Below the pieces are notes generated by a model that had not been told where the DNA came from, did not search any database, and saw nothing but the letters and a program-made list of their open reading frames with translations. A stretch of DNA of 29,177 bases from a virus, in IMG/VR virus record IMGVR_UViG_3300012147_000067, positions 1 to 29,177 of that record. One strand, written 5' to 3'. This document shows, piece after piece, positions 9,546 through 16,891 of the stretch. The stretch's first letter is position 1, and the number at the start of each line of letters is the position of its first letter. A program made the translations under genes and the position numbers.

Positions 9546-12500
9546 ATGAGCAGTATTTGGAACATACAGACAGGGGATAGAATAGCAACTTCAATCGAAA
9601 GAGAAGCTGTTAATATTCTGCTGCCCTTAACAAACAATAACGAAACTATTACTGAAATTATAAGCGGACGTCTCCCACCAGGTGCAAGATTAGAAGGTAA
9701 TCGTATAGTAGGTACACTGTTTGAAGTAGCCTACAACCAAAGCTTTAACGTTGTTATCCGAGCAGAATTAGATGATCTATTTGAAGATCGAACTGTAGAA
9801 CTAATAGTTACCGGTCCTGATGACCCACGCTGGGTTACAAACTCAGGGCTTTTACCAATTGGCGCAAACGATTCGTTATTCATTCTAGACAATGTACTGG
9901 TAGATTTTCAATTACTGGCCACAGATACCGATCTTCCAGCAGGCGACCAGCTAAGATACTATATTGCAAACGACGACGGTGAGCTACCACCAGGAATAGA
10001 ATTATCAAACGACGGTAAACTACAGGGCATCGTAGAACCCCTGTTAAGTTTGGACCTGGACTTTGTTACTGATAGCAATGATGTAACAACAACAGGCTAC
10101 AGCAGTTATGTTTACGATTCAGTACCCTATGGATTTAGTGCAACTTCGATTTTTTCTAGAAAACTAAACAGATATTATCCTTTTGCTGTCACTGTAACAG
10201 ACGGTACTAGCTTTATTCGAAGAGAATTTAAAATATACGTAGTAGGAGACGATTTTCTAACTGCCGATAATACACTAATGCAATCCAGCACAGGGACATT
10301 TACTGCTGATTTAACCAACATAAGAACGCCCACTTGGCTAACACCAAGAGACTTAGGAGTTAGACGTGCAAACAATTACGCTACTATATATTTAGAAACA
10401 ATTGACAATAATCAGCTAGACGGTGAACTAATATACACACTCGAAAACATAAACAATCTAGGCACTATAAGTAGATTACCACCAGGATTATTATTAGACA
10501 GCAGAACTGGTGAGATTACAGGACAAATTCCCTATCAGCCAGCTATTACAATAGACTACACATTTACAATACGCGCTACTAGGATATCACCAGATACTGG
10601 AATAGTTAGCATATTTGCAAACTACTTTGAAGACACTCCGCGAGAGGCAACCTCGTTTAAAATATTTAAGATAGATCGTACCGGTGATATAGACGGTATT
10701 AATGACCTATTGGCTTTGGTCAATCGAGAAATTCTTCTCGAAGAAAGACTGTATAGAGTTATAAATGTTGATGACTCAAACGCAGACTATGACGTAATTT
10801 TTTTAGGGTCGCCTCTTATCACCAGTGTTCCGTTAATACTCAGCAGGGCCAGTGTTACCAGCAGCGACTACTTATTTGTTAACCGCCTGTCTGAAATCAA
10901 TAGGCAAAGGTACACTCAACGTCAATTAGAGTTTGAACAAAACAAAGCCTATACTATAAGTAGTATTACTCCGTATATTGAATACGAAATAACACAAACT
11001 GATCTCAATATTACAGGAATATTTCCTTCAGGCAGTCCTAGAGATATACAAGTAGGCGAAGATTATATTGTGGGTGATTATATTGTTCGCTCAGTGTCCA
11101 GCGGGGGAGACGGGTTTATCTATGTGTGCATAGCAGCACACGCAACTGAGCCACAACTTGATGCTAACGGTGATATTATCTTCGACGACCAAGGAAATGT
11201 TCAGATATTATTTGAACAAAATAAGTGGTCCGAAGTTGCCGAAACGTCTAATGAGCTAAGTGTTAACGACCGAGTAATTGCAACCGTACAGGCGCTTGAA
11301 GACACCTATAACAACAGGGCATTTGTCAGTGCTGTTGAACCTCGACAATGGATAATTAAAATACCTAGTACTGCTAGTTCTAGAGCTGTTTCAAATATTC
11401 GCAACTTCTTTGGCAATAACGGAACTATTGTTGTAAAAGTGCTGCGTGACAATGAGGATTTTGTACAGCTAGATAAAAATCTTACTGTTGTGCTAGCACA
11501 AGGAAGAAATATTGGCATAGCACTATTTGCCCGAGACTTTTTCTCTGAGGACATAATTGTTGCAGAAAACGACGAAGTAGTCATGCCCAGCAGTATAAAA
11601 ACATTTAACCTGCAGATAATTGGAGAAGTTGACAGTAACATAAGTTGGATTACTGCTGCGGACCTAGGAACTATTAATGCCAACTTCACTAGTATTTTTA
11701 GATTAGAAGCAGAAACAACCGTGCCCTTTTCAAAGATGACATATAAACTAATAAACGGCAGACTACCGTTCGGCATGAGACTGCAATACAATGGAGAAAT
11801 AGTCGGAGCTCCTAAGCAGTTTGCTGATGCAGAAGGTCTAGGACTAAGCATATTTGATAATAACAATGTGTCCTGGGATGGTAAAATACCTGGCGAAACA
11901 ACTTTCGATCGACAATACGATTTCACTGTTAGAGCAGTTGATCGATTTGGCATTGCAGCAATCGACCGTACATTTACCGTTCGAGTAGAAAGTTTTGACA
12001 ACACGCAATATACAGATATCTACGCAAGACCCATGCTTCAACAGAGTCAACGAGATGCGTTTAGAGACTTTACAAGCGATCCCAGCATATTTACACCTGA
12101 TAAAATTTATAGACTAGGTAACGCTACATTTGGCATACAAAAGAACCTAGATATGCTGATCTATGCTGGAATTGAAGCCAAAAACATTGCAGAGTTTGTT
12201 GCAGCCGCAGCAAAGAATCATAAAAGAACAAAGTACGGGTTGGGAGAGTTCAAGACAGCAATTGCAATTGATCCAGATACTCAAGAACAGGTATACGAAG
12301 TAATTTATATTGATGTTAACGATTTTGCACAGACTGATAAAGGTAAAACACAAAGTAAGTTTAACATACGTAATACTAAAAAAATCACAGTTGACAGTTT
12401 ACAGTATGCAGCTATCGACGATAATACAAACACTGGATCAGGCTTTGATTCTTTGCCAGTATATGGTCGTGGCGGCTTTGTTAGATTTATTCCCTCTACT

Positions 12501-13016
12501 CTAAACCAGCTAATTATCGAAACCAGGGAAGGCGATGTTGAACTTTCAACAGACAATGCAGACTTTGAGGTAGAAATAAATGACACTTCCAGTGTTGTAG
12601 TTGCTCTTGAAAGAAGCGACAGTGAACCATACAGAATTAGACCGAATCCTACAAACACATTGAAAGTGGATAGTAATGCCATACTTGCTGGTCAGAGTTC
12701 GGATGTCGTAAAATATAGAGCTAGTATTGAACACATGCGAGATAACATCAAGGCAATTGGGCAGAATGAAAGAAATTATCTGCCTCTTTGGATGCGAACT
12801 CCTCAAAACAAATTGCAAGAACTAGGATATGTAAGTGCTATTCCAGTTTGCTATTGTGTGCCAGGACAAGCAAAGAATGTTCTAGCAGCTATAAATAATA
12901 GTAACTTTAATCCTAATATTATTAACTACGACATAGATAGGTATATTGTTAAGCGAAGCAAAGACTCATTGGAAGAAAAATTTATACTATTCGCAAACTA
13001 CCTATTCAACGTATGA
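9546..13016 (+). CDS. Large tail/baseplate structural protein with Ig-like repeats (1156 aa)
   Basis: Large virion protein with at least four He_PIG-like (putative Ig) signatures, each a LPPG or LPFG turn followed by a strand ending in a G-x-(I/L)-x-G motif: near residues 39-58 (RLPPGARLEGNRIVGTL), about 146-166 (ELPPGIELSNDGKLQG), about 310-330 (RLPPGLLLDSRTGEITG) and about 737-757 (RLPFGMRLQYNGEIVG). Such domains are common on tail fibres and baseplate proteins, where they act as spacers or adhesins. The C-terminal 250 residues (from about 905) look different, with charged helices and a terminal ICYCVPG-like stretch (PVCYCVPGQ), and may anchor the protein in the particle. A late-promoter-like box lies upstream. 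The baseplate or fibre position is inferred. Confidence 0.75.
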   Translation: MSSIWNIQTGDRIATSIEREAVNILLPLTNNNETITEIISGRLPPGARLEGNRIVGTLFEVAYNQSFNVVIRAELDDLFEDRTVELIVTGPDDPRWVTNSGLLPIGANDSLFILDNVLVDFQLLATDTDLPAGDQLRYYIANDDGELPPGIELSNDGKLQGIVEPLLSLDLDFVTDSNDVTTTGYSSYVYDSVPYGFSATSIFSRKLNRYYPFAVTVTDGTSFIRREFKIYVVGDDFLTADNTLMQSSTGTFTADLTNIRTPTWLTPRDLGVRRANNYATIYLETIDNNQLDGELIYTLENINNLGTISRLPPGLLLDSRTGEITGQIPYQPAITIDYTFTIRATRISPDTGIVSIFANYFEDTPREATSFKIFKIDRTGDIDGINDLLALVNREILLEERLYRVINVDDSNADYDVIFLGSPLITSVPLILSRASVTSSDYLFVNRLSEINRQRYTQRQLEFEQNKAYTISSITPYIEYEITQTDLNITGIFPSGSPRDIQVGEDYIVGDYIVRSVSSGGDGFIYVCIAAHATEPQLDANGDIIFDDQGNVQILFEQNKWSEVAETSNELSVNDRVIATVQALEDTYNNRAFVSAVEPRQWIIKIPSTASSRAVSNIRNFFGNNGTIVVKVLRDNEDFVQLDKNLTVVLAQGRNIGIALFARDFFSEDIIVAENDEVVMPSSIKTFNLQIIGEVDSNISWITAADLGTINANFTSIFRLEAETTVPFSKMTYKLINGRLPFGMRLQYNGEIVGAPKQFADAEGLGLSIFDNNNVSWDGKIPGETTFDRQYDFTVRAVDRFGIAAIDRTFTVRVESFDNTQYTDIYARPMLQQSQRDAFRDFTSDPSIFTPDKIYRLGNATFGIQKNLDMLIYAGIEAKNIAEFVAAAAKNHKRTKYGLGEFKTAIAIDPDTQEQVYEVIYIDVNDFAQTDKGKTQSKFNIRNTKKITVDSLQYAAIDDNTNTGSGFDSLPVYGRGGFVRFIPSTLNQLIIETREGDVELSTDNADFEVEINDTSSVVVALERSDSEPYRIRPNPTNTLKVDSNAILAGQSSDVVKYRASIEHMRDNIKAIGQNERNYLPLWMRTPQNKLQELGYVSAIPVCYCVPGQAKNVLAAINNSNFNPNIINYDIDRYIVKRSKDSLEEKFILFANYLFNV

Positions 13017-13019
13017 TAA

Positions 13020-13028
13020 TAATAAATA
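13020..13028 (+). promoter_or_regulatory. Late-promoter-like box TAATAAATA
   Basis: A variant of the ATAAATA late box, 33 bases before the ATG at 13053, in the short gap after the 1156-residue gene. It is weaker than the two CGATAAATA boxes. Confidence 0.4.
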
Positions 13029-13052
13029 GGATTATATAACAGAGGAATAATT

Positions 13053-13628
13053 ATGGCAAGTCAAATTATAAGCGACACGCTGGATGCAGCGTACCCAGTT
13101 GCTGGAGTGGATAATGACACCCAGGGCTTTCGCGATAACTTTAGTATCATTAAGGCAGGATTAGGCATTGCAAAAAATGAAATTACAATTCTGCAGAGTA
13201 ATACTGCTAAGCTGGATCAGTCCAACAACTTCGACGGCAGTGTAATTGCTAGCGCAGAATTGTCGTTGTCCACTCACTCATCACGTAATCCCCTAACAAT
13301 AAACTCGGGATCGTCAAACTTAGAAATTAGTTTTCTAGAAGGACACTACCAAACAATTGCACTAGCAACTGACGCTACGTTTATGCTGACTGATTGGCCG
13401 ACCCGCGACAATGGAGTCTATGTTTCAAAAATGACTGTAGAATTTAAAGGAAGTGATTCTACCGTACACGAAATAGGGTTAACGACCAATGCCGGAACAA
13501 TTAAGTATTCGTCAGACTTTCCTACAACATTAACGGTTGCCAGTAATAACACATCGGTCATTATTGAATTTTGGACTGCAACCCAAGGACACACTGTGTT
13601 TGCAAACTACATCGGAGAGTTCTCGTGA
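13053..13628 (+). CDS. Small structural protein (191 aa)
   Basis: Probable virion protein. The N-terminal 45 residues contain VDNDTQGFRDNFSIIKAGLG, which echoes the ND-x-x-x-x-(F/L)R-x-x-F/N-x-I module in the neighbouring fibre proteins. Beta-rich sequence follows, with no catalytic motif. A clear ribosome site (AGAGGAA) precedes the ATG. The stop codon overlaps the GTG start of the next gene, which indicates translational coupling. I assign a structural role from context and the shared N-terminal module; the precise particle position is unknown. Confidence 0.6.
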   Translation: MASQIISDTLDAAYPVAGVDNDTQGFRDNFSIIKAGLGIAKNEITILQSNTAKLDQSNNFDGSVIASAELSLSTHSSRNPLTINSGSSNLEISFLEGHYQTIALATDATFMLTDWPTRDNGVYVSKMTVEFKGSDSTVHEIGLTTNAGTIKYSSDFPTTLTVASNNTSVIIEFWTATQGHTVFANYIGEFS

Positions 13629-13870
13629 TAAGTCCATTAATACATTCACTAAGTGATCTAAGCGAAAGTCAACTGGATTCGAAAATATCTGAGCTTCAGC
13701 ACAAATATTTTCAAAGTTCTAATCCCAGTGTTAAGCATCAAATCACTGTGTTCCTTGATATCTATCATGCTGAAGTAGCCGATCGTCGAGTAGTCGCAGC
13801 ACAAAAAGAAAGAGAACAAATGGCAGAAAACGGCCACAAAAGTGTTGACAATCTAATCAATATCAACTAA
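13625..13870 (+). CDS. Small helical protein of unknown function (81 aa)
   Basis: I do not recognise a family. I chose the GTG at 13625 because it overlaps the upstream stop as GTGA and has GGAGAG at ribosome-site distance; the open frame extends further upstream only through the preceding gene. The protein reads as charged helices (SLSDLSESQLDSKISELQHK, then a Lys/Glu/Arg-rich segment ending QKEREQMAENGH), with no membrane segment or signal. The position between virion genes suggests a small assembly or accessory protein, but this is only context. Confidence 0.6.
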   Translation: MISPLIHSLSDLSESQLDSKISELQHKYFQSSNPSVKHQITVFLDIYHAEVADRRVVAAQKEREQMAENGHKSVDNLININ

Positions 13871-13879
13871 ACTGTTTGT

Positions 13880-14401
13880 ATGATTGTAAAAACAGACAAG
13901 TTAGGAACACCAATCTTCACCACTTTAGATCTCGTAAACATGATCTACAGCGGACATGCAGATAAAGTACACCTTGTACAGTGTGAAGACACAGCTGACG
14001 TACAACGGTTTAATGCCGTTGCAAAAGAAAGGTATACTTCAGGATTACAAGTCTACAACTCATCAACTACAACAATGGTAGAATTCGATAATGCCTGCCA
14101 GTCTGAGTGGTTCATGCCTGACGAGTATCTAAAGATAGATATTTACGATCACCTTGTTGGATTATGCTCGAATCAAAACGAAATAAACAGACTAACTAGT
14201 GAACTAGAAGAATATCAATCTCGTAATATGATTAATATACTTAGGTATATGATATTTTTAGTTGATTTTATGAGAGAGAATGAAATAGTTTGGGGAGTCG
14301 GCAGAGGATCTAGTGTAGCAAGTTTTGTACTGTATTTAATCGGAGTGCACAAAATACACTCAATTCAATATGGCCTAGACTTCCATGAGTTCATGAGATA
14401 A
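13880..14401 (+). CDS. Stand-alone DnaE-like (Pol III alpha) palm fragment (173 aa)
   Basis: The C-terminal 45 residues, including WGVGRGSSVASFVLYLIG and YGLDFHEFMR, match the segment of bacterial DNA polymerase III alpha subunits that reads GRGSGAGS...YALGI...D-x-L-x-x-x-LLFERFL. In DnaE this segment directly precedes the catalytic aspartates (PDFDIDF). Here the protein stops exactly before that point, and the PHP domain, fingers and the aspartates are absent, so it cannot be a polymerase by itself. The first 115 residues resemble no domain I can name. Start: ATG at 13880 with no good ribosome site. It could be a domesticated fragment with a structural or regulatory role, conserved in related marine phages, rather than a decaying gene. 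Its length and position are consistent with an intact frame. Confidence 0.6.
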   Translation: MIVKTDKLGTPIFTTLDLVNMIYSGHADKVHLVQCEDTADVQRFNAVAKERYTSGLQVYNSSTTTMVEFDNACQSEWFMPDEYLKIDIYDHLVGLCSNQNEINRLTSELEEYQSRNMINILRYMIFLVDFMRENEIVWGVGRGSSVASFVLYLIGVHKIHSIQYGLDFHEFMR

Positions 14402-14425
14402 GTAAGTATATAATAGGAGACACAC

Positions 14426-14854
14426 ATGTCAAAAGTATCATCAGGAAAAAAACAGCACATCAGCATGAGAGGAAAGCAAGTTGATATGGACTTGCTTCGC
14501 AAAAGAAACGAATTAACTCCGGCAGTGGGAAATGCAAGAGTAAATGCACGTGGTGACGAGCTAGGCCCAGGCGGCGAAATTACACGCAAGCGTGAAGCAA
14601 TTGTACAAGAGCACTACGCCCAAGCAGGCAAAGCACGTCCAGATAGTGGAAGAGCGGAGTCATCCGACAAACAAGCAGAAGTAGAGCAGCCGACTACTAA
14701 ATTAGCACCTGCAAAGAAATCTTCAAAGAAGTCTCAAACCAAAGTCGAACAACAATTAACAACATTAGAAATAGAAGAGCAAGACAACAATGAAGATAAC
14801 TGGGCCGAAGATGCAAAGGGCAACTTTATAAAAAAGGTAAACGATGGCCACTAA
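14426..14854 (+). CDS. Conserved phage protein of unknown function (142 aa)
   Basis: Function unknown. The N-terminal half is conserved-looking (HISMRGKQVDMDLLRKRNEL, then TPAVGNARVNARGDELGPGG), a segment I associate with proteins found near the co-chaperonin in marine T4-like phages. The C-terminal half is low-complexity, with Lys/Ser-rich then acidic stretches (KKSSKKSQTK, EIEEQDNNEDNW), and probably disordered. A strong ribosome site (AGGAGA) precedes the ATG. The end overlaps the co-chaperonin gene by 11 bases, so the two are probably made together. It could be a small virion or scaffold-associated protein; this is inference. Confidence 0.6.
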   Translation: MSKVSSGKKQHISMRGKQVDMDLLRKRNELTPAVGNARVNARGDELGPGGEITRKREAIVQEHYAQAGKARPDSGRAESSDKQAEVEQPTTKLAPAKKSSKKSQTKVEQQLTTLEIEEQDNNEDNWAEDAKGNFIKKVNDGH

Positions 14855-15254
14855 CATTAATAATATACAAGGCAACCTTAGAGCAATCAATAATCGAGTA
14901 CTAGTTACCGAGATGCACTTTGGTGAACAAACTACTACTACTGGAATAGTAATATCCAACGATGACGGTAAGACTCGAGGCATCTACCCTCGATGGGGCA
15001 AGGTATACAGCAAAGGGACAATTAATAACGATGTATACGCTGTAGGTAATTGGATATTAGTCGAACACGGCCGTTGGACTAGAGGAATTAACCTTGAAGC
15101 TAACAACACTGAATTTGAAGTTAGAATGGTAGAAACTGAAAGCATTCTAGCTTATTCAGTAACTGCGCCTAATAGTTTAAACATGGGTGCAGAATACAGA
15201 GACGGTGAACACGCTACTGTAGACCCAAGTTCGTTTATAAATCCACAATACTAA
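14844..15254 (+). CDS. 31: gp31/GroES-like head-assembly co-chaperonin (136 aa)
   Basis: Probable functional replacement for GroES that caps the host GroEL ring to fold phage capsid protein. The sequence opens with LRAINNRVLVTEMHFGEQTT, similar to the GroES start (I-R-P-L-x-D-R-V-L-V). It continues through TTTGIVISNDD, the expected mobile-loop position with a TxGIV hydrophobic triad, and then GKVYSKG...VGNWILVEHGRWTRGI, the beta-barrel strands. At 136 residues it is longer than GroES (about 97) and near T4 gp31 (111). It overlaps the upstream gene by 11 bases and lies in a gene group feeding virion assembly. Similarity to GroES is by motif reading only; the mobile-loop match is the strongest support. 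Confidence 0.65.
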   Translation: MATNINNIQGNLRAINNRVLVTEMHFGEQTTTTGIVISNDDGKTRGIYPRWGKVYSKGTINNDVYAVGNWILVEHGRWTRGINLEANNTEFEVRMVETESILAYSVTAPNSLNMGAEYRDGEHATVDPSSFINPQY

Positions 15255-15267
15255 CCAAGAGGCTCAA

Positions 15268-15564
15268 ATGAATTACGAAGAATTAATTACGCAATGGCAC
15301 CACGACCGAAACTTGATTAACGGATCTGACGACAAGTCACAATTTTGTAAATTAGTAGAGGAAATGGGAGAACTTTCCTCTAACATCTGCAAAGGTAAAG
15401 ACATTAAGGACGACATTGGTGATATGATGGTTGTACTAATTAACATTATGGTGCGCAATGGTCATACTATGGACGATTGTCTTGCAGTTGCTTATGACGA
15501 TATTAAAGATCGTAAAGGAAAAATGATAGACGGAATCTTTGTAAAATCAGCTGATCTTACATAG
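15268..15564 (+). CDS. mazG: MazG-like nucleotide pyrophosphohydrolase (98 aa)
   Basis: Single-domain MazG-type NTP pyrophosphohydrolase, which converts (d)NTPs to NMPs plus pyrophosphate with Mg2+. The metal-binding signature is visible as EEMGE (about residues 31-35) followed by DDIGDMMVVL (about 48-57), the all-alpha NTP-PPase ExxE...ExxD/DxxD arrangement. It ends with KDRKGKMIDGIFVK, the usual tail of the family, so the gene is complete at 98 residues. A ribosome site AAGAGG precedes the ATG. In phages MazG is proposed to clear damaged nucleotides or modulate the host alarmone state; which applies here is unknown. It is the last gene before the long non-coding stretch. Confidence 0.8.
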   Translation: MNYEELITQWHHDRNLINGSDDKSQFCKLVEEMGELSSNICKGKDIKDDIGDMMVVLINIMVRNGHTMDDCLAVAYDDIKDRKGKMIDGIFVKSADLT

Positions 15565-15570
15565 ATTACT

Positions 15571-15610
15571 CAGGCACACTTAGGCACACTTAGTCACACT
15601 TAGGCACATT
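15571..15610 (+). repeat. Four tandem 10-bp repeats (YAGGCACACT)
   Basis: Four consecutive decamers (CAGGCACACT, TAGGCACACT, TAGTCACACT, TAGGCACATT) start 7 bases after the MazG stop codon. The unit length equals roughly one helical turn, so all copies face the same side of the DNA, as in iteron-type protein-binding sites. It directly precedes the structured non-coding region. Function is unknown. Confidence 0.8.
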
Positions 15611-15611
15611 A

Positions 15612-16056
15612 ACCAGTACTGTTTGGTCGGGGCTGCTCGACTCATCAAGAGTTTGCGATGTAACATCGTCGACGGATATCGATGCACTGGAAGGCAAAAG
15701 CTAACTAAAGGCTTTAAATGAAGTAGGCGCTGTGATAAAGATACAACCTACAGGCAAGTAATTTCGCTTAATAGGGATTAACTACCATCCGTTGATATTG
15801 TGAAGCTAGAGTAAGGGGTACCGGTCAACCGCCTCTGATACAGAAATGTAAATCTCTTTTATTAAGATGGTCCATGCTCACTCAGATGAAAATGAGTTAC
15901 CTTCAATTCACCCAAATGGGTGAGTTATGGCTCTACTATCTAGATGAACCAACTGAACCTGCCTGCTAGCAGTCATGCAGTACAAGTGGTATTTGATTAA
16001 CCAAACATTATTCACAAAGAGAAGTTAGATTGAGCGCAAGCGAAAGCTTGTGTTAA
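15612..16056 (+). ncRNA. Candidate structured non-coding RNA, class unknown
   Basis: The 606-base gap 15565-16170 has no convincing gene but is dense in short perfect helices, which I read by eye. CGATG/CATCG (15656-15660 with 15664-15668) is enclosed by TCGAC/GTCGA (15637-15641 with 15668-15672). AAAGC pairs with GCTTT (15697-15701, 15711-15715). CCAT/ATGG (15872-15875, 15927-15930) closes a three-way junction with arms ACTCA/TGAGT (15880-15884, 15893-15897) and TCACCC/GGGTGA (15908-15913, 15918-15923). A 9-bp stem capped by a GAAA tetraloop lies at 16033-16054. The GNRA cap and nested arms suggest a folded RNA. I could not match it to tmRNA, RNase P, a tRNA or a group I intron core. Strand is inferred from G-U pairs in the last stem, which are tolerated only if the plus strand is transcribed. 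The rest of the gap, to 16170, shows nothing further. Confidence 0.4.
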
Positions 16057-16170
16057 GCGAAGCGTACACACATACAGTCAAACACCAATTATATTAATGG
16101 CATGCTCTGAATTAAAAGAAACTACTTATCTTAGACAATAGAAAAATATTCAACACACAGGACTAGTATT

Positions 16171-16428
16171 ATGAGTTTACTACTTGATGCAGGAAATAAA
16201 ATACGCACAGCCGTTGCTTGGGATATGTATCTGTTAGACAATGTGCCGGCTCTTGATAAATTATGGAGTCAGGGCAAGTTTGAACAGTTTGAGACCTACA
16301 AAGCCCTAGCGGGATTAACCTACAAAGATTACATAGAAAAGAACAAATATCATCCTAATGCCGGTCTTTTCTACTGCCCTTATATTCCAATAGAGTTTAC
16401 AAATGTTGAATTTACCGTTACCAAGTAA
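16171..16428 (+). CDS. Small protein of a tandem paralogous pair (85 aa)
   Basis: Function unknown. It shares a core with the next gene of the form W-x-x-YL(L/I)-x-x-VPAL-x-x-LW-x-Q-x-K(F/L)E-x-FETYK(A/V)LAG, here spanning about residues 18-53, so the two arose by tandem duplication. It has no membrane segment, signal or catalytic motif. It is the first gene after the structured non-coding region and overlaps its paralogue by 26 bases. The ribosome site is weak. A role in early host takeover would fit the setting but has no direct support. Confidence 0.6.
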   Translation: MSLLLDAGNKIRTAVAWDMYLLDNVPALDKLWSQGKFEQFETYKALAGLTYKDYIEKNKYHPNAGLFYCPYIPIEFTNVEFTVTK

Positions 16429-16663
16429 TAATATACTTTCTGAAGATGATTGGAACGAATACCTAATAGAGCATGTGCCTGCTCTTGCTACATTGTGGAA
16501 GCAAGATAAGCTTGAACTGTTTGAGACCTACAAGGTATTAGCTGGCTTTTCTTACGCTGAATATATATTAGAAGGTTCACGAAACTTTATGAGTGAGCTA
16601 GCTAGTGTTCAACCTATGTCAGCACCCACAGGTGCAATATACAAAATTCGACTAATTAAATAA
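16403..16663 (+). CDS. Small protein, paralogue of the preceding gene (86 aa)
   Basis: Second member of the tandem pair. Its residues about 16-54 (DDWNEYLIEHVPALATLW, then FETYKVLAGFSYAEYI) align nearly gap-free with the upstream protein. The C-terminal 30 residues differ. The ATG at 16403 lies inside the upstream gene, with no better start downstream in the conserved part. A sigma70-like promoter begins only 5 bases after its stop, so this pair ends a transcription unit or is read through. Function unknown. Confidence 0.6.
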   Translation: MLNLPLPSNNILSEDDWNEYLIEHVPALATLWKQDKLELFETYKVLAGFSYAEYILEGSRNFMSELASVQPMSAPTGAIYKIRLIK

Positions 16664-16667
16664 GTCA

Positions 16668-16696
16668 TTGACATTCCTTAAATTCTGCGCTACACT
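16668..16696 (+). promoter_or_regulatory. Sigma70-type promoter (TTGACA, 17 bp, TACACT)
   Basis: A perfect -35 (TTGACA, 16668-16673), a 17-base spacer and a -10 TACACT (16691-16696) lie just before the small membrane gene at 16721. A second promoter at 20951 shares TCCTT right after the -35 box and a GT...GACA segment right after the -10, so both look like members of one phage early-promoter family recognised by host RNA polymerase. Confidence 0.7.
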
Positions 16697-16707
16697 GTAT
16701 TGACAGT
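16694..16707 (+). promoter_or_regulatory. Operator-like dyad over the -10 and start site
   Basis: ACTGT and ACAGT arms separated by ATTG overlap the -10 box and expected transcription start. A repressor binding here would block the promoter, but the dyad is short and could be chance. No repressor gene is recognised in the window. Confidence 0.25.
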
Positions 16708-16720
16708 ATAGGAGCAGATT

Positions 16721-16891
16721 TTGAAACTTCCAGAAACAGCAACAAACAACAAAAGTCTTACTACTACTGGGCTCGCAGGCATTGTCTTGATGTTCCTGCA
16801 CCTTACTAGCTCCATTACAGGATGGGGTTGGCCCATCCTGTATATATTCTTAATCATATCTGGCATTGGTCAGGAAAACAGGAAAACTTAA
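16721..16891 (+). CDS. Small membrane protein, TTG start (56 aa)
   Basis: An unrecognised 56-residue protein starting at TTG with AGGAG 6 bases upstream. It is directly downstream of the sigma70-like promoter, with a leader of about 18 bases. After a polar N-terminus (KLPETATNNKSLTTTG) come two hydrophobic stretches, about residues 17-33 (GLAGIVLMFLHLTSSI) and 36-50 (WGWPILYIFLIISGIG), then a basic tail (QENRKT). That suggests one or two membrane passes. Its stop overlaps the exonuclease ATG as TAATG, typical of coupling, which supports it as a real gene. Function is unknown; small early membrane proteins in phages often act in superinfection exclusion or host takeover. Confidence 0.6.
   Translation: MKLPETATNNKSLTTTGLAGIVLMFLHLTSSITGWGWPILYIFLIISGIGQENRKT

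Noticed and set aside
11306-12004. Minus-strand frame of 232 residues inside the 1156-residue structural gene
   Set aside because: Same situation: low-information sequence antisense to an Ig-repeat structural gene.
15874-15969. 31-residue frame inside the candidate structured RNA
   Set aside because: Its sequence is protein-like, but there is no ribosome site, and it overlaps the helices of the three-way junction; a short frame of this size is expected by chance.
15612-16056. tmRNA, RNase P RNA or group I intron
   Set aside because: GGGGCTG resembles a tmRNA 5' end but no complementary acceptor strand or tag frame ending in AA is present. RNase P conserved blocks are missing. An AAGAT-GGTCC stretch resembles a group I S element, but no partner R element and no split flanking gene are found.
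16822-16890. Upstream ATG for the exonuclease adding 23 residues
   Set aside because: The added segment overlaps the 56-residue membrane gene in another frame, and the ATG at 16891 forms TAATG with that gene's stop and suits the DEDDh domain start.
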